From: Pantoea stewartii subsp. stewartii
GTDB taxonomy: Bacteria > Pseudomonadota > Gammaproteobacteria > Enterobacterales > Enterobacteriaceae
NCBI RefSeq assembly: GCF_008801695.1
Contig: NZ_VZPF01000004.1
Location: 1 to 64,000, forward strand
Direction: 5' to 3'
DNA length: 64,000 bases
Part shown: positions 29,220 through 38,371 of the stretch, piece by piece
Layout of the letters: each line of letters starts with the position of its first letter
Numbering within the stretch: position 1 is the first letter of the stretch
Program-made: the position numbers and the translations under genes
The notes under the pieces: model-generated
What the model saw: the letters and a program-made list of their open reading frames with translations, nothing else
Database searches by the model: none
What the model was told of the DNA's origin: nothing

Positions 29220-30111
29220 TGAGGGTCTCCTTAAACTGCTTTTGACATTACCTGCATTGTTTCAGGCACTGAGCCTGGTTAAACACTTTTCCCAGCGCGC
29301 ATTCTTTTATTCCCGCGCCTGACAGCCTGCGCGATTTCGTTTTACGCACTTTTCATCGGCAGGAGGATAAGTCCGTGGATGTGTAGCGCGTGGTGTTTCC
29401 GTTCTCGAAAGGAGATGACTCAAACCATGCGGGCGTCATGTTGCATAGATATGCCGTGACGCTTGCCCATCATGAAAGCTTTCAGCGGAATTCCAACTTA
29501 TCGGGAAAGCGAATCAAGGTCAAATAGCGAGCCTGACACAGTTTAATCACGTCTTTATGTCGATAACCAAATGAATTTATTATGCTTTTGTGTCTAAATT
29601 GTGTCAGTTTTTCATTAAGCGGCAGAGAGGGAAATGTGAACTCTATCACTGTGCCAGTGGCGTGAAATCGCTGAAGTATGCTGGCGACAGGGTACTAAAC
29701 AGCATCAAATGCTGCTACAGGCAGTGGAAGCGCAGGATGTATCTGTTTTTCTTATAGCAGCAAATTTGAATCAATAAGAGGCATGTGATTAGTAAAATTA
29801 ATCAGGTCGCGTTGCTTAAAACTTCGAATAATGTGAATGGCTATGCATGAAAAACAGGGCGTCGTGACAATAAAGCCTTGTCAGACGGAAAAGAAGAGGT
29901 TGGATACGCGCGTCTGTTTAGCAGACGGCCCTACAGATTCATTGAGTTAGCACAATTAGTCAAGGGTTTTAGCAATAATGGGGCAAACGTCGGCGAAGCA
30001 ACGGCGTTTTGCACCATATAAGTGCATGACGGTCGCGATCTCGCCGGATGCACTAAGACGACGGTGACCTAAATACGCTATCATGTGGCTGTTCTCACCC
30101 AGGGAGTGTTT
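29220..30111. other. Long spacer between the GltB-like gene and arcB
   Basis: This 892-base divergent spacer stands where E. coli has yhcC. I see no convincing gene on either strand. It holds a leader hairpin CAGGC/GCCTG at 29263-29277 ahead of the GltB-like gene, and a 13-base inverted repeat with one mismatch (29533-29545 and 29595-29607) flanking an AT-rich stretch, with TTGTGTC occurring twice 11 bases apart near 29588-29605. There is a small hairpin CGTCTG/CAGACG near 29910. A weak minus-strand promoter candidate is TTGACC at 29523-29518 with TAAGTT 17 bases further. Promoters for both flanking genes must lie here. The start of arcB is supported by AGGGAG at 30101-30106. Confidence 0.5.
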
Positions 30112-32448
30112 ATGAAACAGATTCGCCTGCTGGCGCAATATTATGTTGATTTAATGGTCAAGCTTGGCCTGATCCGTTTTTCGCTGCTGCTGGCGTCTGC
30201 ACTGGTCGTGCTGGCCATGATTGTGCAGATGGCGGTGACCATGGTACTGCGTGGTCATGTCGAAAGTATTGATATGGTGCGATCGGTCTTTTTCGGTCTG
30301 TTGATCACGCCCTGGGCGGTTTATTTTCTTTCCGTGGTGGTCGATCAGCTGGAAGAGTCACGCCAGCGTCTTGCCAGGCTGGTGGATAAGCTGGAAGAAA
30401 TGCGTACGCGCGATCTTGAGTTGAATCAGCAGATGAAAGAGACCATTTCCCGACTCAATCAGGAAATTGCCGATCGTAAAAAAGCGGAGCAGGCACGTGA
30501 GCAGGTCATGGCTAAGCTACGCGAAGAGGTGGCGCGGCGCGAGCAGGCGCAAATAGAGCTGGAACAACAGTCGTCTTTCCTGCGCTCTTTTCTGGATGCA
30601 TCGCCAGATCTGGTCTTTTATCGCAATATCGACAAGCAGTTCTCAGGCTGTAACCGCGCCATGGAGCTGCTGACCGGTAAAAGTGAAAAACAGCTTATCG
30701 GGCTCACGCCACATGATATTTATGACAATGACACGGCGACTAAAGTGTTGGAAACCGATGAAAAAGTCTTTCGTCATAACGTCTCGCTCACCTATGAGCA
30801 GTGGCTGCAGTATCCCGATGGGCGGAAAGCCTGTTTTGAAATTCGTAAAGTGCCCTATTACGACCGGGTCGGTAAGCGCAGCGGCCTGATGGGCTTTGGC
30901 CGCGATATAACCGAACGTAAACGCTATCAGGACGCGCTGGAGAATGCGAGCCGGGAAAAGACCACCTTTATCTCTACGATCAGCCACGAGCTTCGTACGC
31001 CGCTTAACGGCATTGTCGGTCTGAGCCGCATTTTGCTGGATACCGATCTGAATCAGGAGCAGCTCAAGTACCTGAAAACCATCCATGTCTCTGCCATCAC
31101 CCTGGGCAATATCTTTAACGACGTCATCGAAGTGGACAAAATCGAGCGACGCAAGGTACAGCTGGACAACCAGCCGCTGGATTTCACCAGTTTCCTGGCC
31201 GATCTGGAGAATCTCTCTGGCTTGCTGGCGCAGCCAAAAGGCCTGAAGTTTGTCATGGCCCCGCAGTTACCGCTGCCTCATAAAATCTCAACGGATGGTA
31301 CACGACTACGGCAGATCCTGTGGAACCTGATCGGCAATGCCGTGAAGTTTACTCAGCAGGGTGAAATCATCGTGCGTATCGCCTATGAACAGGATGAAAC
31401 GCTGCGCTTTGAGGTACAGGATTCCGGGCAGGGCATTCGCGAGGAAGAGCAGGACAAAATTTTTGCCATGTATTATCAGGTTACCGATCAGCATGGCGGC
31501 AAACCGGCAACCGGAACCGGTATCGGCCTGGCGGTCTCCCGCCGTCTGGCGCAGGCGATGGGCGGGGATATCAGCGTCAGTAGTGCACCGGGCCAGGGCT
31601 CCTGTTTTACCGTGGTGATTAAAGCGCCGCGTATTGCCGAGGAAGTAGAAGATGAAGGCGTTGACGATACGCTGCCGCTTCCGGCCCTGCACGTGCTGTT
31701 GGTGGAAGACATTGAGCTGAACGTCATTGTGGCACGCTCGGTTCTGGAAAAACTGGGATGCAGCGTTGACGTTGCCATGACGGGGCAAGCAGCGCTTGAG
31801 ATGTTTGACCCGCTGGAGTTCGATTTGGTGATGCTGGATATTCAGTTACCGGACATGACCGGCATGGACGTGTCGCGTGCCATTCGTCAACGGTATCCTG
31901 ATGCGCATTTGCCGCCGCTGGTTGCCTTAACCGCCAACGTATTGAAAGACAAAAAAGAGTATTTTGACGCGGGCATGGACGATGTGCTCAGTAAACCGCT
32001 TGCCGTACCTGCGTTAACGGCCATCATCAAAAAGTTTTGGGATGACCAACCCGGAAACGATGATCAGGCCGTTATGACGCCGGGCAGTCGTCAGTCCGAT
32101 ACCTTGCTGGACATTCCAATGCTTGAACAGTATCTGGAACTGGTGGGACCCGGTCTGATTACGCAAAGCCTGACCATCTTCGAACAGATGATGCCGGGCT
32201 ACCTCGATGTACTGGACTCCAACCTGATGGCACGCGACGAAAAAGGCATTGCTGAAGAGGGCCATAAAATCAAAGGTGCCGCAGGGTCCGTTGGCTTACA
32301 GCATCTGCAACAGATCGCGAAACAAATTCAAAGCCCAGAATTACCGGCCTGGTGGGATAACGTGGGCGAATGGGTGGAAGAGCTGAAGCGTGAATGGCGG
32401 CACGATGTGCAGATATTGCGCGAGTGGGTGGCTGAGAAACAGCGGTGA
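30112..32448 (+). CDS. arcB: Aerobic respiration control sensor kinase ArcB
   Basis: ArcB is the tripartite inner-membrane histidine kinase that senses quinone redox state and phosphorylates ArcA under low oxygen. The 778-residue protein has two membrane segments (about 24-46 and 57-77), a coiled coil (about 80-150), a PAS domain (about 155-265), the transmitter with His292 in STISHELRTP, an ATPase domain with GTGIGLAVS, a receiver with Asp576 in MLDIQLPD, and an HPt domain with His718 in HKIKGAAGS. All phosphorelay residues are present. The ATG at 30112 has AGGGAG upstream and gives the known N terminus MKQIRLLAQYY. The small RNA ArcZ is encoded just after it on the other strand. Confidence 0.97.
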   Translation: MKQIRLLAQYYVDLMVKLGLIRFSLLLASALVVLAMIVQMAVTMVLRGHVESIDMVRSVFFGLLITPWAVYFLSVVVDQLEESRQRLARLVDKLEEMRTRDLELNQQMKETISRLNQEIADRKKAEQAREQVMAKLREEVARREQAQIELEQQSSFLRSFLDASPDLVFYRNIDKQFSGCNRAMELLTGKSEKQLIGLTPHDIYDNDTATKVLETDEKVFRHNVSLTYEQWLQYPDGRKACFEIRKVPYYDRVGKRSGLMGFGRDITERKRYQDALENASREKTTFISTISHELRTPLNGIVGLSRILLDTDLNQEQLKYLKTIHVSAITLGNIFNDVIEVDKIERRKVQLDNQPLDFTSFLADLENLSGLLAQPKGLKFVMAPQLPLPHKISTDGTRLRQILWNLIGNAVKFTQQGEIIVRIAYEQDETLRFEVQDSGQGIREEEQDKIFAMYYQVTDQHGGKPATGTGIGLAVSRRLAQAMGGDISVSSAPGQGSCFTVVIKAPRIAEEVEDEGVDDTLPLPALHVLLVEDIELNVIVARSVLEKLGCSVDVAMTGQAALEMFDPLEFDLVMLDIQLPDMTGMDVSRAIRQRYPDAHLPPLVALTANVLKDKKEYFDAGMDDVLSKPLAVPALTAIIKKFWDDQPGNDDQAVMTPGSRQSDTLLDIPMLEQYLELVGPGLITQSLTIFEQMMPGYLDVLDSNLMARDEKGIAEEGHKIKGAAGSVGLQHLQQIAKQIQSPELPAWWDNVGEWVEELKREWRHDVQILREWVAEKQR

Positions 32449-32451
32449 TCC

Positions 32452-32571
32452 AAAAAAAATGACCCCAGCCGAGGCCGGGGTGCGCTAATACTGCGCCAAC
32501 ACCAGGGAAAAAGTCGCTGCTGCTATGCTTAGTGTTTTTCAAGGCAACAACGGGTATTGGTTAACACATGC
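32452..32571 (-). ncRNA. arcZ: Small regulatory RNA ArcZ
   Basis: On the minus strand the 3' part reads CCCTGGTGTTGGCGCAGTAT followed by GCGCACCCCGG, which matches the conserved core of E. coli ArcZ. It ends in a rho-independent terminator (stem ACCCCGGC / GCTGGGGT with CTCG loop, 32481-32462) and a run of eight T. The predicted start near 32571 gives about 120 bases, against 121 in E. coli. It is located, as in E. coli, beside the 3' end of arcB on the opposite strand. ArcZ is an Hfq-dependent RNA that activates rpoS translation and represses flhDC and others, and it is repressed by ArcA-P. The 5' half is less conserved than the 3' half. Confidence 0.92.
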
Positions 32572-32576
32572 AACAC

Positions 32577-32605
32577 CTTATCAAATTCGAATTAGCTTGT
32601 GACAA
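32577..32605 (-). promoter_or_regulatory. Promoter of ArcZ
   Basis: On the minus strand TTGTCA (32605-32600) and GATAAG (32582-32577) are spaced exactly 17 bases and place the transcription start about 6 bases on, near 32571, matching the expected length of ArcZ. Confidence 0.75.
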
Positions 32606-33322
32606 GATTCATTAAAATTTGTGATGTTGAACAGCGTTTAAATACAGGAAACATTAATTTGCCAACATAGTCAAGAAAGGAATCAATTTTACCGTTACAT
32701 TGGTTGTTTTTTTGAACAAAAGTTCTGTTTTTTGTACGGGTTTAACCCAAATTTGTTAACAAAGCCTGTGTTAAGCCTCTTAACACAAATGATTCGTCAC
32801 TGATGCGAACTGAATTGACTATAAACTTATGATAATAAAGAATAATGAAAGGATCGGGTCAGGAAGGTCCAAAACGTTTCGGAAAACGTCATCCGCCCTT
32901 GCGCTTAAAAGGTTTTATCAATAGAAAAGTTTGTAATGTTTGGGGAAACATATTAATAAAAAAACATGCATTGCGGTTAAGAAATGACATAAGTACGTTA
33001 ATGCCTGCAGCATTGCTGCAACCTGTATTCAGGCGCGCCCGAAATAAAATATAAGTTTTATGGAACATTGATGGCTGCAATTATCACGAATTAGTCTCAT
33101 CGCCCTGCAAGGAATGGTGTGAGACTTCGTAAATGGAACCGATTCCTTTTTAAGGGAACTTATTGAACTCATTCATACTATTGTTGCATCGCAGATGCAT
33201 TTTCTTTGCCATATCATAAAGGTGACAGGCCCGGACGGCGAATTTTTCAGGAACGCTTTTTATCATCAGGGGTGATTACACCTGAAATTAATTAAAAAAC
33301 GACATAATGATGAGACGATTGT
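32606..33322. other. AT-rich spacer between arcZ and mtgA
   Basis: In E. coli this interval holds elbB; no trace of elbB is seen. It carries a cluster of palindromes: TTTGTTAACAAA at 32752-32763 and TGTGTTAAG-CCT-CTTAACACA at 32767-32787, with GTTAAC-like words repeated. A further GTCTCA/TGAGAC hairpin is at 33094-33125 and a TGCATC-GCA-GATGCA hairpin followed by TTTTCTTT is at 33185-33207, a possible short terminator. Just before mtgA a CAGG/CCTG imperfect hairpin lies near 33268-33285. The composition differs clearly from flanking genes. One short open frame is listed separately. Confidence 0.5.
32845..33054 (+). CDS. Uncharacterised small open frame (69 aa), doubtful gene
   Basis: The frame would encode a strongly basic peptide beginning MKGSGQEGPKRFGKRHPP, with no membrane segment or motif I recognise. 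No good ribosome site precedes the ATG, and a promoter-like TTGACT is present about 30 bases upstream without a well-spaced -10. It lies in an AT-rich spacer. It could be a decayed or horizontally acquired gene, or chance. I would not rely on it without expression or conservation data. Confidence 0.2.
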   Translation: MKGSGQEGPKRFGKRHPPLRLKGFINRKVCNVWGNILIKKHALRLRNDISTLMPAALLQPVFRRARNKI

Positions 33323-34042
33323 ATGAGTAAGCATAAAGGGAAGCTTTGGCAGGGTGTAAAGCGCATTGTGCTGCGCATTCTGCTGATTTGGGCAGGGCTG
33401 TGGCTGGCAGGTATTTTACTTTTTTCCTTTCTCCCGGTGCCTTTCTCTGCCGTGATGGCTGAACGCCAGATCGGTGCCTGGCTGCGTGGCGATTTCAGCT
33501 ATGTCTCACATTCGGATTGGGTGGGGACACAGGCGATGTCGCCCTGGATAAGGCTGGCCGTTATCGCGTCGGAAGACCAAAACTTTCCTCACCACTGGGG
33601 CTTTGATGTGGCAGCCATTCAGTCTGTACTGGACAGCGATGATAACCGGATGCGCGGTGCGTCAACGCTGTCACAGCAAACGGCTAAAAATCTGTTTTTG
33701 TGGGATGGACGTAGCTGGATGCGTAAAGGACTGGAAGCGGGTCTGACGGTCGGCCTGGAAACCGTTTGGACTAAACGCCGTATCTTAACGGTTTACCTGA
33801 ATATCGCGGAGTTTGGTAAAGGGACCTTTGGTGTTGAGGCTGCGTCCCGGCGTTTTTTCAACAAGCCTGCCAGTCGCTTAAGCATGTCAGAAGCGGCGTT
33901 ACTGGCGGCCGTTTTACCTAACCCGCTGCGCTTTCGTGCCGACGCGCCGTCAGGCTATGTGCGCCAGCGCCAGCAATGGATACTCCGACAGATGCGCCAA
34001 CTGGGAGGAGAGGGCTTCCTGCAGCGCAATCATCTGGACTGA
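33323..34042 (+). CDS. mtgA: Monofunctional peptidoglycan glycosyltransferase MtgA
   Basis: MtgA polymerises lipid II into glycan strands at the inner membrane, mainly at the division site. The 239-residue protein has one N-terminal membrane segment (about residues 15-37) and a GT51 domain with the catalytic [12 protein letters not shown] motif and [16 protein letters not shown]. No transpeptidase domain follows, as expected for the monofunctional class. Its stop is only 2 bases from the npr stop on the other strand, so the two are tightly convergent. Confidence 0.96.
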   Translation: MSKHKGKLWQGVKRIVLRILLIWAGLWLAGILLFSFLPVPFSAVMAERQIGAWLRGDFSYVSHSDWVGTQAMSPWIRLAVIASEDQNFPHHWGFDVAAIQSVLDSDDNRMRGASTLSQQTAKNLFLWDGRSWMRKGLEAGLTVGLETVWTKRRILTVYLNIAEFGKGTFGVEAASRRFFNKPASRLSMSEAALLAAVLPNPLRFRADAPSGYVRQRQQWILRQMRQLGGEGFLQRNHLD

Positions 34043-34044
34043 TG

Positions 34045-34317
34045 TTACTCTTCGTCGAAACCGGCTTCGAAGAGTTCAATGACGGCGGCCAGCGCGTCAG
34101 TTTCCTGGGGGCCGCTGGCTTCGATCTCAATATGGCCGCCCTTGGCGGAATCCAGCATCAGCAACGCGATAACGCTGCTGGCTTCGGCTTCTGTGCCGGC
34201 CTCGTTGCGTAACAGCACTTCGGCATCGAAACTTTGCACCAGTTCAAACAGCTTCATGGCGGGGCGTGCATGCATGCCCAGCTTGTTTCTGATTTCCACG
34301 GTTTGCTTAACGGTCAT
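34045..34317 (-). CDS. npr: Nitrogen-PTS phosphocarrier NPr
   Basis: NPr is the HPr-like protein of the nitrogen-related phosphotransferase system, passing phosphate from EI-Ntr (PtsP) to EIIA-Ntr (PtsN). The 90-residue protein has the phosphorylated His16 in the motif GMHARPAMK. Its start overlaps the rapZ stop by 4 bases (ATGA), showing translational coupling. It ends the rpoN-hpf-ptsN-rapZ-npr operon. yrbL, its neighbour in E. coli, is missing. Confidence 0.96.
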   Translation of the reverse strand: MTVKQTVEIRNKLGMHARPAMKLFELVQSFDAEVLLRNEAGTEAEASSVIALLMLDSAKGGHIEIEASGPQETDALAAVIELFEAGFDEE

Positions 34318-35168
34318 GATTTACGTTTTTCCAGTGTGCGATGACGGGACTGTACATTTTTACCCCGGGAGCGGAAATAATCAGCGAGCTGTTCTGCAAT
34401 ATACACCGAGCGGTGTTTGCCACCGGTGCAACCAATCGCCACGGTGAGATAGCTGCGGTTGTTCGTTTCCAGCATGGGCAGCCAGAGTTCCAGATAACTG
34501 CGTGTCTGATAAATGAAGTTATGGACTTCGGTATGACGATCCAGAAAAGCCGCGACGGGACGATCCAGCCCCGTCATCGGGCGCAGTTTGGGATCCCAGT
34601 GTGGATTGGGCAGGAAACGCACGTCAAAGACGTAGTCCGCATCAATGGGGATACCATGTTTGAAGCCAAACGACTCAAACACCATAGTCAGCTCCCGCTC
34701 GCGTTTACCCAGTAAGCGGGTACGCAACATCTCAGCCAGTTCATGCACCGACATCTCTGACGTATCAATGATCAAATCGGCCCGCGAGCGCAGCGGCTCG
34801 AGCAGGTCACTCTCTTCATCAATCGCGCTTTCCAGCGACAGATTTTTGCTGGACAGGGGATGGAGGCGACGCGTATCACTGTAACGGCGGATCAGCGTAT
34901 TGCGGTCGGCATCAAGAAACAGCAACTGGGGCGAGAATCCGGAAGGCAGATTATTGAGCGCGGTTTCAAAAATTTCAGGCGACTCAGGCATGTTACGCAC
35001 ATCGATACTCACCGCCGCAGAGATATTGCGCTCAACCAGTGATTCTGCCAGCTGAGGCAACAACACGACCGGCAGGTTATCCACGCAGTAAAAACCCATG
35101 TCTTCCAGCGCGCGCAGCGCCACTGATTTTCCTGAGCCTGACCGACCGCTGACGATCATCAGCACCAT
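34314..35168 (-). CDS. rapZ: RNase adaptor RapZ
   Basis: RapZ binds the small RNA GlmZ and brings it to RNase E, so tuning glmS and amino-sugar synthesis; it also binds glucosamine-6-phosphate. The 284-residue protein has a P-loop [16 protein letters not shown] near the N terminus and the C-terminal RNA-binding/phosphatase-like domain with [17 protein letters not shown] and basic tail [11 protein letters not shown]. It is coupled to npr by overlap and 49 bases after ptsN. It ties to glmM in this window through UDP-GlcNAc precursor supply. Confidence 0.97.
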   Translation of the reverse strand: MVLMIVSGRSGSGKSVALRALEDMGFYCVDNLPVVLLPQLAESLVERNISAAVSIDVRNMPESPEIFETALNNLPSGFSPQLLFLDADRNTLIRRYSDTRRLHPLSSKNLSLESAIDEESDLLEPLRSRADLIIDTSEMSVHELAEMLRTRLLGKRERELTMVFESFGFKHGIPIDADYVFDVRFLPNPHWDPKLRPMTGLDRPVAAFLDRHTEVHNFIYQTRSYLELWLPMLETNNRSYLTVAIGCTGGKHRSVYIAEQLADYFRSRGKNVQSRHRTLEKRKS

Positions 35169-35217
35169 GACCTTCTCTCCCGTTTTAAAGCCGGCTCACG
35201 CCGGTAAATCACGCGCT

Positions 35218-35697
35218 TTATTGCTCTGTTTGTTCTTCGGTAATGATGGCATACAGCTCTTCATCGCTCTGCGCAGCACGCAGACGGCGGCAAACCGTTT
35301 TATCCGTCAGCCGTTTGGCGACTAACGACAGTGTATGTAAGTGAGTTTTACACTGGTCCGCGGGCACGAGGAGCGCAAAAAGGAGATCGACAGGCTGATT
35401 ATCCACGGCATCAAATGCGATGGGTTGCTCAAGGCTGATAAAGACACCGACGGCACGTAACGTATCCTCCTCCAGCTTGCCATGCGGAATAGCAATACCG
35501 TTGCCAATACCGGTACTTCCCATGCGCTCGCGGGTCAGTATCGCTTCAAACAGCGTTTGATGCGGCAGGTTGAGCTGCTTAGCGGCCAGTTCACTGATAA
35601 TTTCCAGCGCCCGTTTTTTGCTTTGGCAGTGTACGCTGCTGCGGGTGCAGTCTGGCGAAAGCACTGTGCTCAGTTCCAGTGTTAAATCATTGTTCAT
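35218..35697 (-). CDS. ptsN: Nitrogen-PTS EIIA component PtsN
   Basis: PtsN (EIIA-Ntr) accepts phosphate from NPr and in its unphosphorylated form modulates potassium transport (TrkA, KdpD) and other targets. The 159-residue protein has the active His in the motif GIAIPHGKLEED. The ATG at 35697 gives the known N terminus (MNNDLTLELS); the frame extends upstream to 35763 but without similarity. It lies between hpf and rapZ in the rpoN operon. Confidence 0.95.
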   Translation of the reverse strand: MNNDLTLELSTVLSPDCTRSSVHCQSKKRALEIISELAAKQLNLPHQTLFEAILTRERMGSTGIGNGIAIPHGKLEEDTLRAVGVFISLEQPIAFDAVDNQPVDLLFALLVPADQCKTHLHTLSLVAKRLTDKTVCRRLRAAQSDEELYAIITEEQTEQ

Positions 35698-35849
35698 TTT
35701 CGTTTCACTTGCGAGTTCACTTAGCCAGTAAACCGGTACGCGGTAATCACGTAGCGGAATCATGGCGCTGGCACAGATGACAAAACGGGGCGGTTAATCC
35801 GCCCCATCCTTTCAGCTCTGCGCGCCCGGCGCGCCTGCCAGCGTGAAGG

Positions 35850-36137
35850 TTAGTGTTTTTTTAACTTGTCTTTATATTTGGTCAGTTGACGGGCCAGCTT
35901 GTCAATCAGCCCGTCAATTGCCGCATACATATCTTCCGCTTCCGATGTGGCGTGCAGCTCGCCCCCGTTAACGTGCAATGTGGCATCAGCAACCTGTGTC
36001 ACCTTCTCAACGTTCAGGACAACATATACCTGGTTGATATGATCAAAGTAGTGTTCCAGTTTGGCAAATTTCGCCGTGACGAATTCACGCAGTGGCTCGG
36101 TGATTTCAACATTTTGCCCGGTAAGGTTCAGCTGCAT
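35850..36137 (-). CDS. hpf: Ribosome hibernation promoting factor (short HPF)
   Basis: HPF binds the 30S decoding site and helps form inactive 100S ribosomes in stationary phase. The 95-residue protein is of the short type used with RMF: MQLNLTGQNVEITEPLREFV at the start and LARQLTKYKDKLKKH at the end. There is no C-terminal dimerisation domain. It follows rpoN by 18 bases in the same operon. Confidence 0.97.
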   Translation of the reverse strand: MQLNLTGQNVEITEPLREFVTAKFAKLEHYFDHINQVYVVLNVEKVTQVADATLHVNGGELHATSEAEDMYAAIDGLIDKLARQLTKYKDKLKKH

Positions 36138-36155
36138 AGGTCTTCCTTCTCTCTG

Positions 36156-37592
36156 TTAAACCAACTGCTTACGTTGGTTTGAAGGCGGTATGGACAAAGA
36201 CTCTCGATATTTTGCAACGGTACGACGTGCCACTATGATCCCTTGATCAGATAACATGGAGGTCAGTTTACTGTCACTCAAGGGCTTAGCGGGATTTTCC
36301 GCCGAGATTAATTTTTTTACCAGTGCCCGTATCGCAGTAGATGAGGCTTCGCCTCCTCCTTCAGTATTAACATGACTGGAGAAAAAATACTTCAGTTCAA
36401 AAATGCCACGCGGGCTGTGAAGATATTTTTGCGTGGTGACGCGGGAAATCGTGGATTCATGCATATCCACCGCCTGGGCAATATCGGCCAGCACCATCGG
36501 ACGCATAAACTCTTCGCCCTGCTCAAAAAAGGCCTGTTGCTGTTCAACAATGCAGCGTGAGACTTTTAACAGCGTCTCATTGCGACTTTCCAGACTTTTG
36601 ATCAGCCAGCGCGCCTCCTGCAAATTACTGCGGATAAACTGACTGTCACTGTCATTACGCGCAGCACCGCCCATGGCGGCATAGTGCTGATTGATTTTAA
36701 GCCGCGGCAGACTGTCGGTATTAAGTTCCACCGTCCAGCGCGTCGCAGCTTTACGGACCAGCACATCAGGAATAACGTATTCAGGTTCGCCAGTATTGAT
36801 CGACTGGCCCGGACGTGGATCGAGCGACTGAATCAGCAGCATTGCCTCTTTCAGTACGTCTTCCTTTAAACGCGTGACGCGCATCAGGCTGCGGAAATCA
36901 TGGTTGGCCAGCAGATCAAGATGATGGCTGACGATCAGGCGGGCTTCAGAGAGCGTTGGCGTTTCAGGCGCATACTGCGACAACTGTACCAGCAGGCAAT
37001 CACGCAAATCACGTGCACCTACGCCGATCGGATCAAAATGTTGAATGCGCTTTAAAACGGCCTCAACTTCGTCCATTTCCAGCTCATCATCGCCGATACT
37101 GTCGAGAATGTCTTCAAGCGAAACGGTAAGATAACCCGTATCGTCAATGGCATCGACGATAGACGTCGCGATCGCCCGATCGGTATCGCTAAACGGCGTC
37201 AGCTCAACCTGCCACATCAGATAATCTTGCAGCGACTGGGTGGTTTCGCCCTGGTAGATGGGCAGTTCGTCATCCTGATAGTCCGTACCGGTTCCTGATG
37301 GCGTTCCCGCGGTATAGATTTCATCCCAGGTCGCGTCGAGCGGCAGCTCTTCGGGCATATCCTTTTGTTCCAGCGCTTCACGCGTATCAAGTCCCGCTTC
37401 GCCTTCCTGATACTCTTTTGCGTCTATTTCTTCATGCTGTTCAGTCTGTTCAAGCAGGGGATTACTTTCCAGGGCCAGCTGTAGCTCTTGCTGAAGTTCA
37501 AGCGTAGAAAGCTGCAACAGACGTATCGCCTGTTGCAGTTGTGGGGTCATCGCCAGTTGCTGGCTGAGCCGGAGTTGTAAACCTTGCTTCAT
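36156..37592 (-). CDS. rpoN: RNA polymerase sigma-54 factor RpoN
   Basis: RpoN directs RNA polymerase to -24/-12 promoters of nitrogen and other regulons and needs enhancer-binding ATPases. The 478-residue protein has the glutamine-rich region I ([19 protein letters not shown]), an acidic region II, the core-binding region and the C-terminal RpoN box [10 protein letters not shown] that reads the -24 element. It is placed after lptB, in the standard lptB-rpoN-hpf-ptsN-rapZ-npr order. Confidence 0.98.
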   Translation of the reverse strand: MKQGLQLRLSQQLAMTPQLQQAIRLLQLSTLELQQELQLALESNPLLEQTEQHEEIDAKEYQEGEAGLDTREALEQKDMPEELPLDATWDEIYTAGTPSGTGTDYQDDELPIYQGETTQSLQDYLMWQVELTPFSDTDRAIATSIVDAIDDTGYLTVSLEDILDSIGDDELEMDEVEAVLKRIQHFDPIGVGARDLRDCLLVQLSQYAPETPTLSEARLIVSHHLDLLANHDFRSLMRVTRLKEDVLKEAMLLIQSLDPRPGQSINTGEPEYVIPDVLVRKAATRWTVELNTDSLPRLKINQHYAAMGGAARNDSDSQFIRSNLQEARWLIKSLESRNETLLKVSRCIVEQQQAFFEQGEEFMRPMVLADIAQAVDMHESTISRVTTQKYLHSPRGIFELKYFFSSHVNTEGGGEASSTAIRALVKKLISAENPAKPLSDSKLTSMLSDQGIIVARRTVAKYRESLSIPPSNQRKQLV

Positions 37593-37640
37593 AGACAGGA
37601 TGAATATTCCCGGGTAACCATCAGTATTAACGACACCTTA

Positions 37641-38366
37641 TCAGAGTCTGAACTCTTCACCCAAATAAACACGTTTAACCTGCTCATCTGCAAGGACTTC
37701 ATTCGGCGTACCGTGAGCAATCAGGTTGCCCTGGCTGACAATATAGGCCCGTTCACAGACCGCCAGCGTTTCACGCACGTTGTGGTCAGTGATTAACACG
37801 CCAAGCCCACTGTCGCGCAGATGTTCAATAATCTTTTTGATATCAATAACGGAAATCGGGTCAACACCGGCAAAAGGCTCATCCAGCAGAATGAATTTGG
37901 GATTTGCGGCCAGCGCACGGGCAATTTCCACACGGCGACGTTCACCGCCCGACAGTGACTGTCCCATATTGTCGCGCAGATGTGCAATATGGAACTCATC
38001 CATGAGCTCATTCGCCCGATCCTGTCGCTGTTCTTCGGTTAAATCATCACGAATTTGCAGCACGGCCATCAGGTTGTCGTAAACGCTCAGACGCCGGAAG
38101 ATTGACGCTTCCTGGGGCAGGTAGCCGATACCGCGACGCGCACGCGCGTGGAGCGGCAGAATACTGATGTCTTCATCGTCGATGACAATGCGGCCCGCAT
38201 CGCGCGGAACAATCCCGACCACCATATAGAAGGTGGTGGTTTTACCGGCACCGTTTGGGCCGAGCAGGCCGACGATTTCACCGGATTTTACCTGCAGACT
38301 GACGTCTTCAACCACGCGACGGCCTTTGTACGCCTTCGCCAGGTTCTCTGCGATTAATGTGGCCAT
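37641..38366 (-). CDS. lptB: LPS export ABC transporter ATP-binding protein LptB
   Basis: LptB powers LPS extraction from the inner membrane with LptF/LptG and LptC. The 241-residue ATPase has Walker [11 protein letters not shown], the signature [16 protein letters not shown], Walker [14 protein letters not shown] and a switch His in DHNVRET. It comes 5 bases after lptA in the lptC-lptA-lptB series and precedes rpoN. Confidence 0.98.
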   Translation of the reverse strand: MATLIAENLAKAYKGRRVVEDVSLQVKSGEIVGLLGPNGAGKTTTFYMVVGIVPRDAGRIVIDDEDISILPLHARARRGIGYLPQEASIFRRLSVYDNLMAVLQIRDDLTEEQRQDRANELMDEFHIAHLRDNMGQSLSGGERRRVEIARALAANPKFILLDEPFAGVDPISVIDIKKIIEHLRDSGLGVLITDHNVRETLAVCERAYIVSQGNLIAHGTPNEVLADEQVKRVYLGEEFRL

Positions 38367-38371
38367 AGTGA

